NCBI GenBank assembly: GCA_028683855.1
Contig: JAQUHA010000009.1
Location: forward strand, 1-64,000
Origin: Desulfuromonadaceae bacterium
GTDB lineage: Bacteria > Desulfobacterota > Desulfuromonadia > Geobacterales > Pseudopelobacteraceae
DNA length: 64,000 bases
Direction of reading: 5' to 3'
The notes under the pieces were generated by a model. The model had not been told where the DNA came from. It was given only the letters and a program-made list of their open reading frames with translations, and made no database searches. This document shows positions 26,688 to 34,417 of the stretch, in pieces. Position 1 is the stretch's first letter, and each line of letters opens with the position of its first letter. The translations under genes were made by a program, and so were the position numbers.

Positions 26688-28163
26688 TCAGCGCCCCAGC
26701 AACTTCATCGCCCCGTTAAGCTTGGACGTGAACTCGTGCCAGCTGCAGGTTGCTATCATGCTGCGCCAGATGTAGCGCGGACGGAGATAAAACTTTCGGT
26801 ATGACTCACGCTGAAGTTTGAGCAGCTCGCTTAAAGGGATGGATTCTTCCCAATGATCCACATAAAAATCTTTTGAAGGAGCAGAGGCAAAGCGGCTCCA
26901 TCTGGCGGGATCGATTAATCCAAGCTGCGCCGCATCGTGATAAATCTCGGTATTGGGAAATAGTGAAAGTATGGAAAACTGGGCATAGTCAGGATCAAGT
27001 TCCAGCAGGAAATCAACATTTCGCCTTACATCCACCGCTGACTTCTCAAATGGAAGCCCAATCATAAAATCGGCAATGGTAAGTATACCAAGTTCACGAC
27101 ACCACTTGAACACGTTGCGGATCTGTTCCGTAGTAGTGTTTTTTTTGAGTAGCCGCAGCCCCTCGTCACTGCCGGTCTCTACTCCAAATGAAATCATCCG
27201 GCAACCTGCAGCTTTGGCGCGCTGCAGAGATTCGCGGGTAACCGTGTTGACGCGTCCACGAAAATCCCAATCAAACCTGTATCCACGACTGTTCATCTCG
27301 TTACAGAAAGCAATAACCCGTTCCGGAGTTATGTTGAAAAGATCGTCATAGAAATGAACTTCAGTATAACCACTGTCCAGACAATCTCTTATTTCATCAG
27401 CCACCGAAGATATCGAACGCTGACGATACTTTTTGAATGGAACATCGCAGTAAGTACATTGGCAGGGGCATCCGCGACTGCTTATCATCGTTGCAAGATG
27501 ACTTGAAGCTCCGACAATGCTTCGATATTTAAGGTGAGAAATTGCGCTTCGGTCAGGAGGGGGCAGACAATCTATGTTTTCAATGTACGCCGGCGGAACC
27601 ATAACTGAAGTAAGAAATCGAGGGTCTGCTGACTTCTTATCGCTGTAACTGCGGATGGATTCCTTTGTATACACTCCGGTTATGAGGGTGAAATCCGTTC
27701 CTGCTTCCAACGCTTTTACAAGTGCGGGAAAGGCATCTTCGCCCTCACCCACGACAATTGAATCAAACTCGGGAAGCCCCGCAGCCTCAAGCGGAAAAGC
27801 TATCGGATGATGCCCCCCCAGACATATATGTACATCTGGCAACGCTGAACGAATATTTCTGGCAGCAAGACAAACATCGTACAAAGCCATCGTGAAACTT
27901 GTAATTCCAACCACGGCGGGATTAATTCCAACGATTCTGCTCTGCAGCTCTTTTTGTCCGATATGTTCTGCAACACAGTCCAGAAAAACGACTTCATGCT
28001 CCGGCGCTTTCTGTTTAAGGGAAGCCATAATGTACAAAAGACCAAGCGGAGGAAAGAGACCAAAATCCTCAACCTCAACAGCTCCGTCATCAGAGTCACC
28101 CGACTTTGCAGCATATTCAGCTACAGTATTTTCAGCAGGGGGATTGAGGAGTAATATACGCAT
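26688..28163 (-). CDS. B12-binding radical SAM protein
   Basis: The 491-residue enzyme opens MRILLLNPPAE, the common start of class B radical SAM proteins. The cobalamin domain shows HICLGGHHPIAFPLEA near residue 108, then VVGEGEDAFP. The radical SAM motif CPCQCTYC is near residue 231, and MISFGVETGSDEGL later. The C-terminus is basic. The hopanoid methylase HpnP and related lipid or sugar modifying enzymes share this layout, but I cannot choose a substrate. It precedes a TMTC-like gene with a one-base gap. Confidence 0.85.
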   Translation of the reverse strand: MRILLLNPPAENTVAEYAAKSGDSDDGAVEVEDFGLFPPLGLLYIMASLKQKAPEHEVVFLDCVAEHIGQKELQSRIVGINPAVVGITSFTMALYDVCLAARNIRSALPDVHICLGGHHPIAFPLEAAGLPEFDSIVVGEGEDAFPALVKALEAGTDFTLITGVYTKESIRSYSDKKSADPRFLTSVMVPPAYIENIDCLPPPDRSAISHLKYRSIVGASSHLATMISSRGCPCQCTYCDVPFKKYRQRSISSVADEIRDCLDSGYTEVHFYDDLFNITPERVIAFCNEMNSRGYRFDWDFRGRVNTVTRESLQRAKAAGCRMISFGVETGSDEGLRLLKKNTTTEQIRNVFKWCRELGILTIADFMIGLPFEKSAVDVRRNVDFLLELDPDYAQFSILSLFPNTEIYHDAAQLGLIDPARWSRFASAPSKDFYVDHWEESIPLSELLKLQRESYRKFYLRPRYIWRSMIATCSWHEFTSKLNGAMKLLGR

Positions 28164-28182
28164 TATTAATTCCTAGGAGGCT

Positions 28183-28251
28183 TTGAGGATGGAATGTCGA
28201 GGGATGAAGGTTGAGAGAGTAGATAAAGCCTCTCATCTCTCATCCTTCAAC
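28183..28251. repeat. Heptamer repeats at a gene junction, with an inverted repeat
   Basis: Units of the GGATGAA / GTTGAGA type run forward (28185-28218) and GATGAGA-type units run on the other strand (28231-28251). They are framed by an 8-base perfect inverted repeat GAGGCTTT (28177-28184) and AAAGCCTC (28225-28232). The minus-strand units encode the final residues LKDER and the stop codon of the methyltransferase at 28233. Confidence 0.55.
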
Positions 28252-28982
28252 TGCCTCTTCCTACCAAGTATCTCTACAGAAAGCCCAAACGGCAAACCAA
28301 AACGACCTGCAATCTGAGCCTCCAGAGCAAACCACAATATCACCAGAGAGTTAAGAGGCTTCCATGTCTTTGAGACCTCTGCCCCCGGTGCTTCTTCAAC
28401 CTTAAACAACTCTTTCAGGCGGCGAACCAACCATACAATCGGTAGCAATAGAGAATAGGCATACGTTGAATGAATAATTTCAAAACCGGCAAGCTCTAAA
28501 GTTTCAACAAGTGCCTCTTTATCGAAACGCCTGGCACCATGTGCTGCTCGGTCGTGTGCCGAAAAACAGGCAGAATAAGCAGAATCCACCACCACAAAAT
28601 GCCCACCCGGTTTCAATACCCGCGCACATTCATTCACAGCATTCTGAACATCTGCAATATTTTTATGGTAAAGAACCTCAAAAGCGGCAACAAGGGAGAA
28701 CTCTCCATCTGAAAAGGGGAGATGAGTGCAATCCCCCTCAAGCAATTTCCCTGAAAAGTGCGTCCTTGCCATTTCAAGAGCTGGTGGATAGCTGTCTACG
28801 CCGGTAACTTCACCATACCTGCCAAGGTAATGCAGCATGGAACCGGGTCCACACCCGACGTCCAGAACTGAACCACGCTTCGGAATATTTCGCAGCAAAA
28901 CATCAAGAAAACGCATACGGCTGAAATACCACCAGTGGGTACTCTGCAAGCTGAAGACACGTTCGTACATTGCCGGTTCCAA
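28233..28982 (-). CDS. Class I SAM-dependent methyltransferase
   Basis: This 249-residue protein has motif I as VLDVGCGPGSMLHYL near residue 40, and AAFEVLYHKNIAD in place of the usual motif. The N-terminal HWWYFSRMRFLDVLL is frequent in methyltransferases of glycan loci. A hydrophobic stretch (LLLPIVWLVRRL) near residue 178 may contact the membrane. Its last codons and TGA come from the heptamer repeat block. The GT2 at 28993 lies 10 bases upstream, so they share a transcript. Confidence 0.8.
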   Translation of the reverse strand: MEPAMYERVFSLQSTHWWYFSRMRFLDVLLRNIPKRGSVLDVGCGPGSMLHYLGRYGEVTGVDSYPPALEMARTHFSGKLLEGDCTHLPFSDGEFSLVAAFEVLYHKNIADVQNAVNECARVLKPGGHFVVVDSAYSACFSAHDRAAHGARRFDKEALVETLELAGFEIIHSTYAYSLLLPIVWLVRRLKELFKVEEAPGAEVSKTWKPLNSLVILWFALEAQIAGRFGLPFGLSVEILGRKRQLKDER

Positions 28983-28992
28983 TTGTCGCCCC

Positions 28993-29736
28993 TTAAAGGT
29001 GAAGCCGCAATCGTATGATTGTCATCAAATATTTGCGACCACGTTTTATGAACTGAAAGAGGTTTGAGCCGGTTTTTGACTCGCCGCTCCGACGTGGCTT
29101 CATGATGTATGGCAATTCACACACCTTGTAGGCGGTATCTCGAAGCACTCGATAAATAAAATCTATGAAATACTCACCATAATCCCCACGAAGCTTCATC
29201 TTGCTGAATACTTCACGGCGCACTGCGACAAATCCGCTGGTATAGTCAAAAAAAGTATCATCCAAAAGCAGGCGGAGAACGCCGTTGAGGCGTCTGCTCA
29301 AATAGAGCTGGAGAGCGCCCCCCTTGCCTGTTCGGGCTTCACCACCACCCAGAACATAGCGGGAATTCACGACGACATCGAATCCCTCGGTTATCATGTA
29401 CAGCATCTGCGGAATTTTTTCAGGGGGCTGCGAAAAATCACAATCAAACCAGATGATAATCTCATTTTTAGCAGCGGCAATTCCTTCGTTTAAAGAGGCT
29501 GTCAAACCATGGTTATCCATCCGCCTTATAACCTTTAGCTCGGCATCAGCACAGCAGGTTTCAGTAGCGATTTTCCACGTCTGATCCGGAGAATCATCAT
29601 CAACTACTATAACCTCAACCTCGGTAACTCCGAACCGCCTTATATGTGCAACTGATTCAAGTATAAGGTCGGAAACATTACCAGCCTCGTTAAATGTCGG
29701 CATTATTATTGACACACTTTTTAAGCTATTGTTCAT
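28993..29736 (-). CDS. Polyprenol-phosphate-type GT2 glycosyltransferase
   Basis: The 247 residues contain SIIMPTFNEAGNV, VVDDDSPDQTWKIA near residue 45 and DCDFSQPPEKI near residue 97, the diagnostic motifs of dolichol-phosphate mannose synthases. DYTSGFVAVRREVF later fits the same subgroup. It would load a sugar onto undecaprenyl phosphate for use by membrane GT-C enzymes such as the TMTC-like proteins; that link is inference from known pathways and proximity. Confidence 0.85.
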   Translation of the reverse strand: MNNSLKSVSIIMPTFNEAGNVSDLILESVAHIRRFGVTEVEVIVVDDDSPDQTWKIATETCCADAELKVIRRMDNHGLTASLNEGIAAAKNEIIIWFDCDFSQPPEKIPQMLYMITEGFDVVVNSRYVLGGGEARTGKGGALQLYLSRRLNGVLRLLLDDTFFDYTSGFVAVRREVFSKMKLRGDYGEYFIDFIYRVLRDTAYKVCELPYIMKPRRSGESKTGSNLFQFIKRGRKYLMTIIRLRLHL

Positions 29737-29783
29737 TGTTTAATCCTATATTGGGAAAAGAAAAACTGTTGAGAGAGCTGGAC

Positions 29784-29803
29784 TCATCTCTCATCCCTCA
29801 TCC
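29784..29803 (-). repeat. Heptamer repeats forming a gene end
   Basis: Tandem GGATGAG, GGATGAG and AGATGA units on the minus strand encode the last residues MRDER and the stop of the aminotransferase. The same units recur at four other junctions in this part of the window. Confidence 0.6.
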
Positions 29804-30941
29804 GCCTCTCCTCAACCGCCTTACGCACAATTGATGCTACGTTTTCAATCTGTTCAGACTCAAGCGCCATTCCGCTGGGAATATAAAAACCTCTGCGCGC
29901 AAGTCTTTCAGCTACCGGATAAGCCTTTTCGGAATCAAGACCCATGCGCATCAATACAGGCTGTTCATGCATCGGCCAAAAAAAAGGACGTGTTCCGATA
30001 CCAAACTCGCCAAGACGTTTCATCATAGCTTCCGCATCAATGTCCAGCTCATCTTTTAAGATAATGCCGTAAACCCAGTATATATTTTCTGCATATTCAG
30101 TGCTGGCAAGCGGCAATTCAATGCCTTCACAATCAGCAAGCAGTTCTGTATAGAGGTTTCCCATCCTGCGCTTACGCATTACAAACTCATCAAGCCGCTC
30201 AAGCTGGGCAACGCCAATTGCCGCCTGCATATTGGTCATGCGGAAATTGTAGCCGAGCTCTTCATGGACAAATCTCTTTTGCGTCTGAAAGCAGAGGTTA
30301 CGCAGACTCCTGCAACGCTCCGCAAGTATGTCATCATCTGTAACAAGCATTCCACCTTCGCCGCAGGTTATATGCTTGTTGGGATAAAAGCTGAAAGTGC
30401 TTACATCCCCAAAGCTGCCGCATGGACGCCCCCTGTATGTTTGACCATGCATCTCCGCAGCATCTTCTATAATTTTCAGACCATAGCGTTCAGCCAATTC
30501 AAGAACTGGATCCATATCCACAGGCAAACCATAGATATGAACCACCATAATGGCTTTCAGTTTAAGGTTACCCTTATTCTCGATTTCATCTTTCAAAAGA
30601 TCGCCAAGCTTGTTTATATCAATATTCCATGTCGCTGGATCACTGTCAACAAACAGAGGAATACAACTGTTTTTTAATACGGCAGCGGCACACGAAATAA
30701 TTGTAAAGGTAGGCATTGCAACCTGATCACCAACCTCAAGTCCTAAAGCCGCCACAGCACACTCAAGAGCCGCTGTGCCGTTACAGACAGCAATTGCGTG
30801 TTTTCGCCCTGTAAGCGCAGCCATCCCCGCTTCAAAGCGCTCTACAAAGGAACCTTCAGACGATATCCAGCCAGAAGATATGCACTCTTGAAGATATGTT
30901 CCTTCGTTACCGTCAAGTAACGGCTGGTTTACCGGTATCAT
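29784..30941 (-). CDS. DegT/DnrJ/EryC1/StrS family sugar aminotransferase
   Basis: The 385-residue PLP enzyme has the fold of nucleotide-sugar aminotransferases: ISSGWISSEG near the start, the cofactor-binding IIEDAAEMHG near residue 160, and the Schiff-base lysine in FYPNKHITCGEGGM near residue 190. It would transfer an amino group from glutamate to a 3- or 4-keto sugar. The cupin gene just upstream could supply the ketosugar isomerase step, as in FdtA/FdtB-type pathways. Both its start ATG and its stop lie in the heptamer repeats. Confidence 0.85.
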   Translation of the reverse strand: MIPVNQPLLDGNEGTYLQECISSGWISSEGSFVERFEAGMAALTGRKHAIAVCNGTAALECAVAALGLEVGDQVAMPTFTIISCAAAVLKNSCIPLFVDSDPATWNIDINKLGDLLKDEIENKGNLKLKAIMVVHIYGLPVDMDPVLELAERYGLKIIEDAAEMHGQTYRGRPCGSFGDVSTFSFYPNKHITCGEGGMLVTDDDILAERCRSLRNLCFQTQKRFVHEELGYNFRMTNMQAAIGVAQLERLDEFVMRKRRMGNLYTELLADCEGIELPLASTEYAENIYWVYGIILKDELDIDAEAMMKRLGEFGIGTRPFFWPMHEQPVLMRMGLDSEKAYPVAERLARRGFYIPSGMALESEQIENVASIVRKAVEERRMRDER

Positions 30942-30964
30942 CCCTCATCCCTCATCCCTCATCC
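30939..30964 (-). repeat. Heptamer repeats supplying stop and start codons
   Basis: Tandem copies of GGATGAG on the minus strand bridge the cupin and aminotransferase genes. They provide the cupin TGA stop, a GAGGG ribosome-binding-like sequence and the ATG of the aminotransferase. Confidence 0.65.
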
Positions 30965-31386
30965 GCCCTTAAAAACCGCGTCTTATCGTTATCTCCGCAA
31001 TACGGTCCCTGTTTCACTTCAATCATTTCAAGCTCTTCCAGAACTTCAAAGCCATGACCACCGTCCGCAAGCAGAATGACATCTCCAGCGTTAAGTATCC
31101 TGAATTCAAGATACTTTCTATCATCACCATAGAAATCCACTCTAAGCGAGCCTTTCTTTATTAAAAGAACTTCCTGGGTATAAAGAACTTCTCTCGAAAC
31201 CGGATTATGACAATGGGGATCTATAAGCTTACCGGAAGGGTGCTGAATGTAGGCCAACTGCTGTGAGAGATTATCAGGAGTAATAAAATTAACGCCGGTA
31301 GCAGCAAAATCACGAGGTATAATGATGGCGAGCAGCTTTTGCCCTGAAAAAATCTGTTCTATGGCGAATCCAGAAGTATTATTCAA
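30952..31386 (-). CDS. Cupin protein, possible sugar ketoisomerase or WxcM-like
   Basis: The 144-residue protein has cupin-fold features: DPHCHNPVSREV (metal- or substrate-binding His pair near residue 59), LLIKKGSLRVDFYG, and a second half with LNAGDVILLADGGHGFEVL. Such proteins next to a DegT aminotransferase are often 3,4-ketoisomerases of dTDP-sugars, but that subgroup has other conserved His residues that I cannot verify. It starts at a TTG (31386) with GGGGAG upstream, partly from the heptamer repeats. Confidence 0.6.
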   Translation of the reverse strand: MNNTSGFAIEQIFSGQKLLAIIIPRDFAATGVNFITPDNLSQQLAYIQHPSGKLIDPHCHNPVSREVLYTQEVLLIKKGSLRVDFYGDDRKYLEFRILNAGDVILLADGGHGFEVLEELEMIEVKQGPYCGDNDKTRFLRADEG

Positions 31387-31396
31387 ATGTATCTCC

Positions 31397-31417
31397 CCTC
31401 AACTCTCAACTCTCAAC
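31397..31417 (-). repeat. Heptamer repeats before the cupin gene
   Basis: Three GTTGAGA/GTTGAGG units run on the minus strand between the ankyrin stop and the cupin start. The last unit leads into the GGGGAG that serves as ribosome binding site. Confidence 0.6.
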
Positions 31418-31421
31418 AGCC

Positions 31422-32423
31422 TCACCTAAACATGCTGATTATATTCTCATTCCCTCTGACAACGGCAATATCAAGCGCTGTTTTACCATTATCAGTTATA
31501 ACGGAGCGGTCTGCATTCTTCTCGAGCAGAAGACGAACCATCTCCTCATTGCTCTCGGAAACTGCAATAAGAAGAGCTGTAAATCCAAACTTGTTCTTAA
31601 TATTTACCTTTGCTCCGGCGTTTATCAAAAGGCGTGCAACATCGGCGTGATCTCTGGAGAGTGCAAACATCAAGGCAGTGTCACCCTCCTTGTGTTGCAA
31701 ATTCGTGTCTGCTTTAGCAGCCAACAGACATTTCACCACATCAACGTGACCATTCGCCGCTGCATTCATCAATGGTGTAACATCATCAGCATCCTGATTG
31801 TTAATATAAGCACCACTCTTTACTAACAATTTAACTATCTTGATATTTCCAGTAATAGCAGCAAACCATAACGGAGTGACTGCTACACTATTCATATAAT
31901 TGACCCAAGCGCCAGCATTTATCAAAAGCTTAACCATTTCATAATTTGACGCAGTAACTGCGGACATGAGCGGAGTCCAGTCGTCAACGTAGCTTTTATC
32001 GGAAATTGGCATTCGCTCGGCATAATTAACGTCCGCTTTTTTCTTGATAAGGCTTTTAACTTTTTTCAGGTCACCGGCTCGAACAGCATCTTGCAATTCG
32101 CCATTGATCGAGCGCCTCTTCGACTGGCCAATAATTTCCCAATTACTTATAATAACCTCATAATAGCCATCACGGGTAGAGCCGGCCTCCCGGCAATTAT
32201 TGTAATCTCCGCTGAACAGCGTCGCATTATCCATCGGAGAAATGGTGATTGTCTTCTTCCCGCCATACATGCAGGAAAAAGTTTTGCCATTATTACTCTC
32301 CTGAACCTCAGGAGAACCCAGGTCATCAAGCATACGCTGCGCTTCAACCGGCAGTTCCTCCGCATAAGCTTGCATAGCAATGAAAATAGACAGGACAGAA
32401 CACATAATTTGCAACATCTTCAT
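31422..32423 (-). CDS. Exported ankyrin-repeat protein
   Basis: The 333-residue protein starts with a signal peptide (residues 1 to about 22, ending QAYAEE). After an N-terminal segment of about 90 residues (with two Cys, in FSCMYGG and NNCREAG), five to six ankyrin repeats fill the rest, each with the T-P/A-L-M/W-x-A pattern (WTPLMSAVTASNYEMVKLLI, TPLWFAAITGNIKIVKLL, TALMFALSRDHADVARLL). Ankyrin arrays are protein-binding modules; the partner is unknown. The location is probably periplasmic or extracellular. It lies downstream of a TMTC-like gene. Confidence 0.8.
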   Translation of the reverse strand: MKMLQIMCSVLSIFIAMQAYAEELPVEAQRMLDDLGSPEVQESNNGKTFSCMYGGKKTITISPMDNATLFSGDYNNCREAGSTRDGYYEVIISNWEIIGQSKRRSINGELQDAVRAGDLKKVKSLIKKKADVNYAERMPISDKSYVDDWTPLMSAVTASNYEMVKLLINAGAWVNYMNSVAVTPLWFAAITGNIKIVKLLVKSGAYINNQDADDVTPLMNAAANGHVDVVKCLLAAKADTNLQHKEGDTALMFALSRDHADVARLLINAGAKVNIKNKFGFTALLIAVSESNEEMVRLLLEKNADRSVITDNGKTALDIAVVRGNENIISMFR

Positions 32424-32454
32424 AAAACCTCCGAAACATCAAAAGACAAAAGCA

Positions 32455-34110
32455 TTATCTGTAGGAACTTAATGTACCATCATCTTGGATATGATTTAAA
32501 CGTAAAAGTTCCTTCTGCAACCGCAACACATCATCTGGAGGAGAAATCACTGACATTGATAAACCCCACTCCATCATGTTTAAAGCCTCTGCATATCGAC
32601 CAAGATTCCTTAAAATAGCCGTATACTCAAATGCAATTGTAGCATATGTACGCTTCATCCCTCTCCGCAAAGATATTTTCATTGCTTCTGTAATATCTGA
32701 CAAAGCATCCTCATAACGTCCAGTTTCATTTCTGTAAATTGCCCTGGCAAGATATGGAGTGCCGGACATGTGAGGCGATTCGTCTATAATTCTGCTAGCC
32801 AGAGTCTCGGTATTTTTCCACACTGAAATCTGACGCACCGTTTGCCCGGCATAAACAATCAGCAAGAGCCCCGCAAGAAAAATACTCACCCATAGCAGTC
32901 TAAAATATTTTCTCATTACAGTTTCAAGTACTAACCGGGCAAAGCCTGCGGCAACGAGCAACGAAATACCAAGTGACGGCAGATAACTGTAACGGTCAGC
33001 TGCCCACTGACCACCAACCTGTATCAGACCGATCATTGGTAGAAGTGTAATCACATAAAACAGCCATAATGCCAGCCATAACCTCGTAGAGCGGACACTC
33101 CATAAAGCAGTTGCAGAAATGATAAGTATAACAAACAGGTACATCAGGTATTCAAAAAGTCTGCTATACACAACATTACCGGGATGTATATAAAACGCAG
33201 TCAAACCGGTGGGCATAATCGTTTTAACTACATAAAAAAGAAGTGCTTTACACGCAACCAGCAGTCTAGATGCCAGATTTACATCTGGTGCATTAATCAT
33301 AGCAATCTGTTGCGCCATCAGAGTCAAAACAGTTGAAATTGCAGAAAGCACTAAAAAAGGCCACTTTTCTAAAAAGGACTTAAAAAATGATTGCATATCA
33401 GAGATTCGTTTCAGCGGAAACCAATCCAACAATATAAGTATGACAGGTAAACTTACCGCAGCAGGCTTGCTCAAAAAAGCACATGCGGCAAAGAACAGCG
33501 CACATGGGAAATAAAGATAATGGCGGCTTGAACCGGAAGAATCAGAAGAACATTTGGTGTAATTCATCACATACATAAGCAGTGAAGCAACGATAAAAAA
33601 CAGGCAGAGTACATCTTTTCGTTCGCTTGCCCAGACTACAGATTCAACTCGTAGTGGATGAATAGCATAAAAAAGTGAACCAACACTACTACCAATAACT
33701 AAGGGAAGACCGCACTGTGTACCTGCCATATTTTCTATATTATCGGTATGTTGATAATATACCGGGCTCTGTAGCAGTTTAATGAACAAAAGATACACAA
33801 GATATGTTGTACAACTGTGAATACAGATATTGGTGAGATGGTAACCGAACGGATTTAATCCCCAGACAGATCTATCGACAGCAAGTGAAAGCATTGCCAA
33901 AGGGTGCCAGTTTCCTTCATAAAATGAGCTGAAACACCAGAAAACGGTCTTCAGATTAAATGAAGATATATTTGGATTATTAATGATATAGGCAAAATCA
34001 TCAAGTGCTACAAATTGATTAGCAGTTGAGCTGAAGAATACAGCAAAAGTTATCAATGCAGCCAATACAGCTCCACTCTGCACATATTTAGCCGCCGGTC
34101 TGCAGTTCAA
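32455..34110 (-). CDS. Membrane protein with C-terminal TPR repeats, TMTC/PMT-like
   Basis: This fourth paralogue has 551 residues, a TTG start (34110) and a strong GGGAGG six bases upstream. The first loop reads VALDDFAYIINNPNISSF, with the DD pair, and HPLRVESVVWASERKDVL comes near residue 150, after a longer loop than in the 15332 and 24818 copies. TPR-like units follow residue 430. It lies downstream of the tandem terminators at 34183-34250 and so starts a separate transcript with the ankyrin gene. Confidence 0.75.
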   Translation of the reverse strand: MNCRPAAKYVQSGAVLAALITFAVFFSSTANQFVALDDFAYIINNPNISSFNLKTVFWCFSSFYEGNWHPLAMLSLAVDRSVWGLNPFGYHLTNICIHSCTTYLVYLLFIKLLQSPVYYQHTDNIENMAGTQCGLPLVIGSSVGSLFYAIHPLRVESVVWASERKDVLCLFFIVASLLMYVMNYTKCSSDSSGSSRHYLYFPCALFFAACAFLSKPAAVSLPVILILLDWFPLKRISDMQSFFKSFLEKWPFLVLSAISTVLTLMAQQIAMINAPDVNLASRLLVACKALLFYVVKTIMPTGLTAFYIHPGNVVYSRLFEYLMYLFVILIISATALWSVRSTRLWLALWLFYVITLLPMIGLIQVGGQWAADRYSYLPSLGISLLVAAGFARLVLETVMRKYFRLLWVSIFLAGLLLIVYAGQTVRQISVWKNTETLASRIIDESPHMSGTPYLARAIYRNETGRYEDALSDITEAMKISLRRGMKRTYATIAFEYTAILRNLGRYAEALNMMEWGLSMSVISPPDDVLRLQKELLRLNHIQDDGTLSSYR

Positions 34111-34182
34111 AAATATCCTCCCGCTGAAAGTCCATACATATCCTTGGTGTGTGATACACGATATCTACATGATTTAAACAAA

Positions 34183-34213
34183 AATGCCCTCTGCCGATAC
34201 CGGTAGAAGGCAT
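34183..34213 (-). terminator. Second intrinsic terminator of the cytochrome operon
   Basis: The minus strand folds ATGCC-x-TCT-x-CCG, loop GTAT, CGG-x-AGA-x-GGCAT, followed by TTTTTG. It lies just beyond the stronger terminator at 34218-34250, so the pair is a tandem stop. Confidence 0.65.
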
Positions 34214-34217
34214 AATC

Positions 34218-34250
34218 AAAAAAATGGGCAAGCGCAGAGTGCGCTTGCCC
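34218..34250 (-). terminator. Intrinsic terminator of the cytochrome operon
   Basis: A perfect 11-base stem (GGGCAAGCGCA / TGCGCTTGCCC) with a 3-base loop is followed on the minus strand by ATTTTTTTG. It lies 17 bases after the stop of the 19-codon ORF. Confidence 0.85.
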
Positions 34251-34266
34251 TAAGAAACAGAATCAA

Positions 34267-34326
34267 TTAGCAAGGATGAACATCAGCAGAACCAACTACA
34301 CGAGGTTTAATATAAGTTCTTTTCAT
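34267..34326 (-). CDS. 19-residue micropeptide ending VHPC
   Basis: The ORF encodes MKRTYIKPRVVGSADVHPC. It is too short for normal gene finders, but it has one of the best ribosome binding sites in the window (AAAGGAG, followed by ATGATTAA before the ATG). It lies 91 bases after the cytochrome stop and 17 bases before an intrinsic terminator, which makes it the last gene of the cytochrome operon or its own short transcript. The basic N-terminal part with KP, then a Gly-Ser and a terminal Cys, resembles a short ribosomal natural-product precursor or a substrate peptide for a radical SAM maturase, but it has no hydrophobic leader. The function is unknown. Confidence comes from the signals around it. 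Confidence 0.6.
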   Translation of the reverse strand: MKRTYIKPRVVGSADVHPC

Positions 34327-34374
34327 TTAATCATCTCCTTTCCGCATGTCAAGCATGCACGCTTTAGATTTATA

Positions 34375-34403
34375 CTACCCCTACCATACAACAGCAGGGG
34401 TAG
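34375..34403 (-). other. Inverted repeat between cytochrome gene and micropeptide
   Basis: CTACCCCT (34375-34382) and AGGGGTAG (34396-34403) form an 8-base perfect stem with a 13-base loop. There is no T-tract after it, so it may be a processing or stability element that separates the cytochrome and micropeptide messages. Confidence 0.4.
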
Positions 34404-34417
34404 TCCAGATTATTAAA

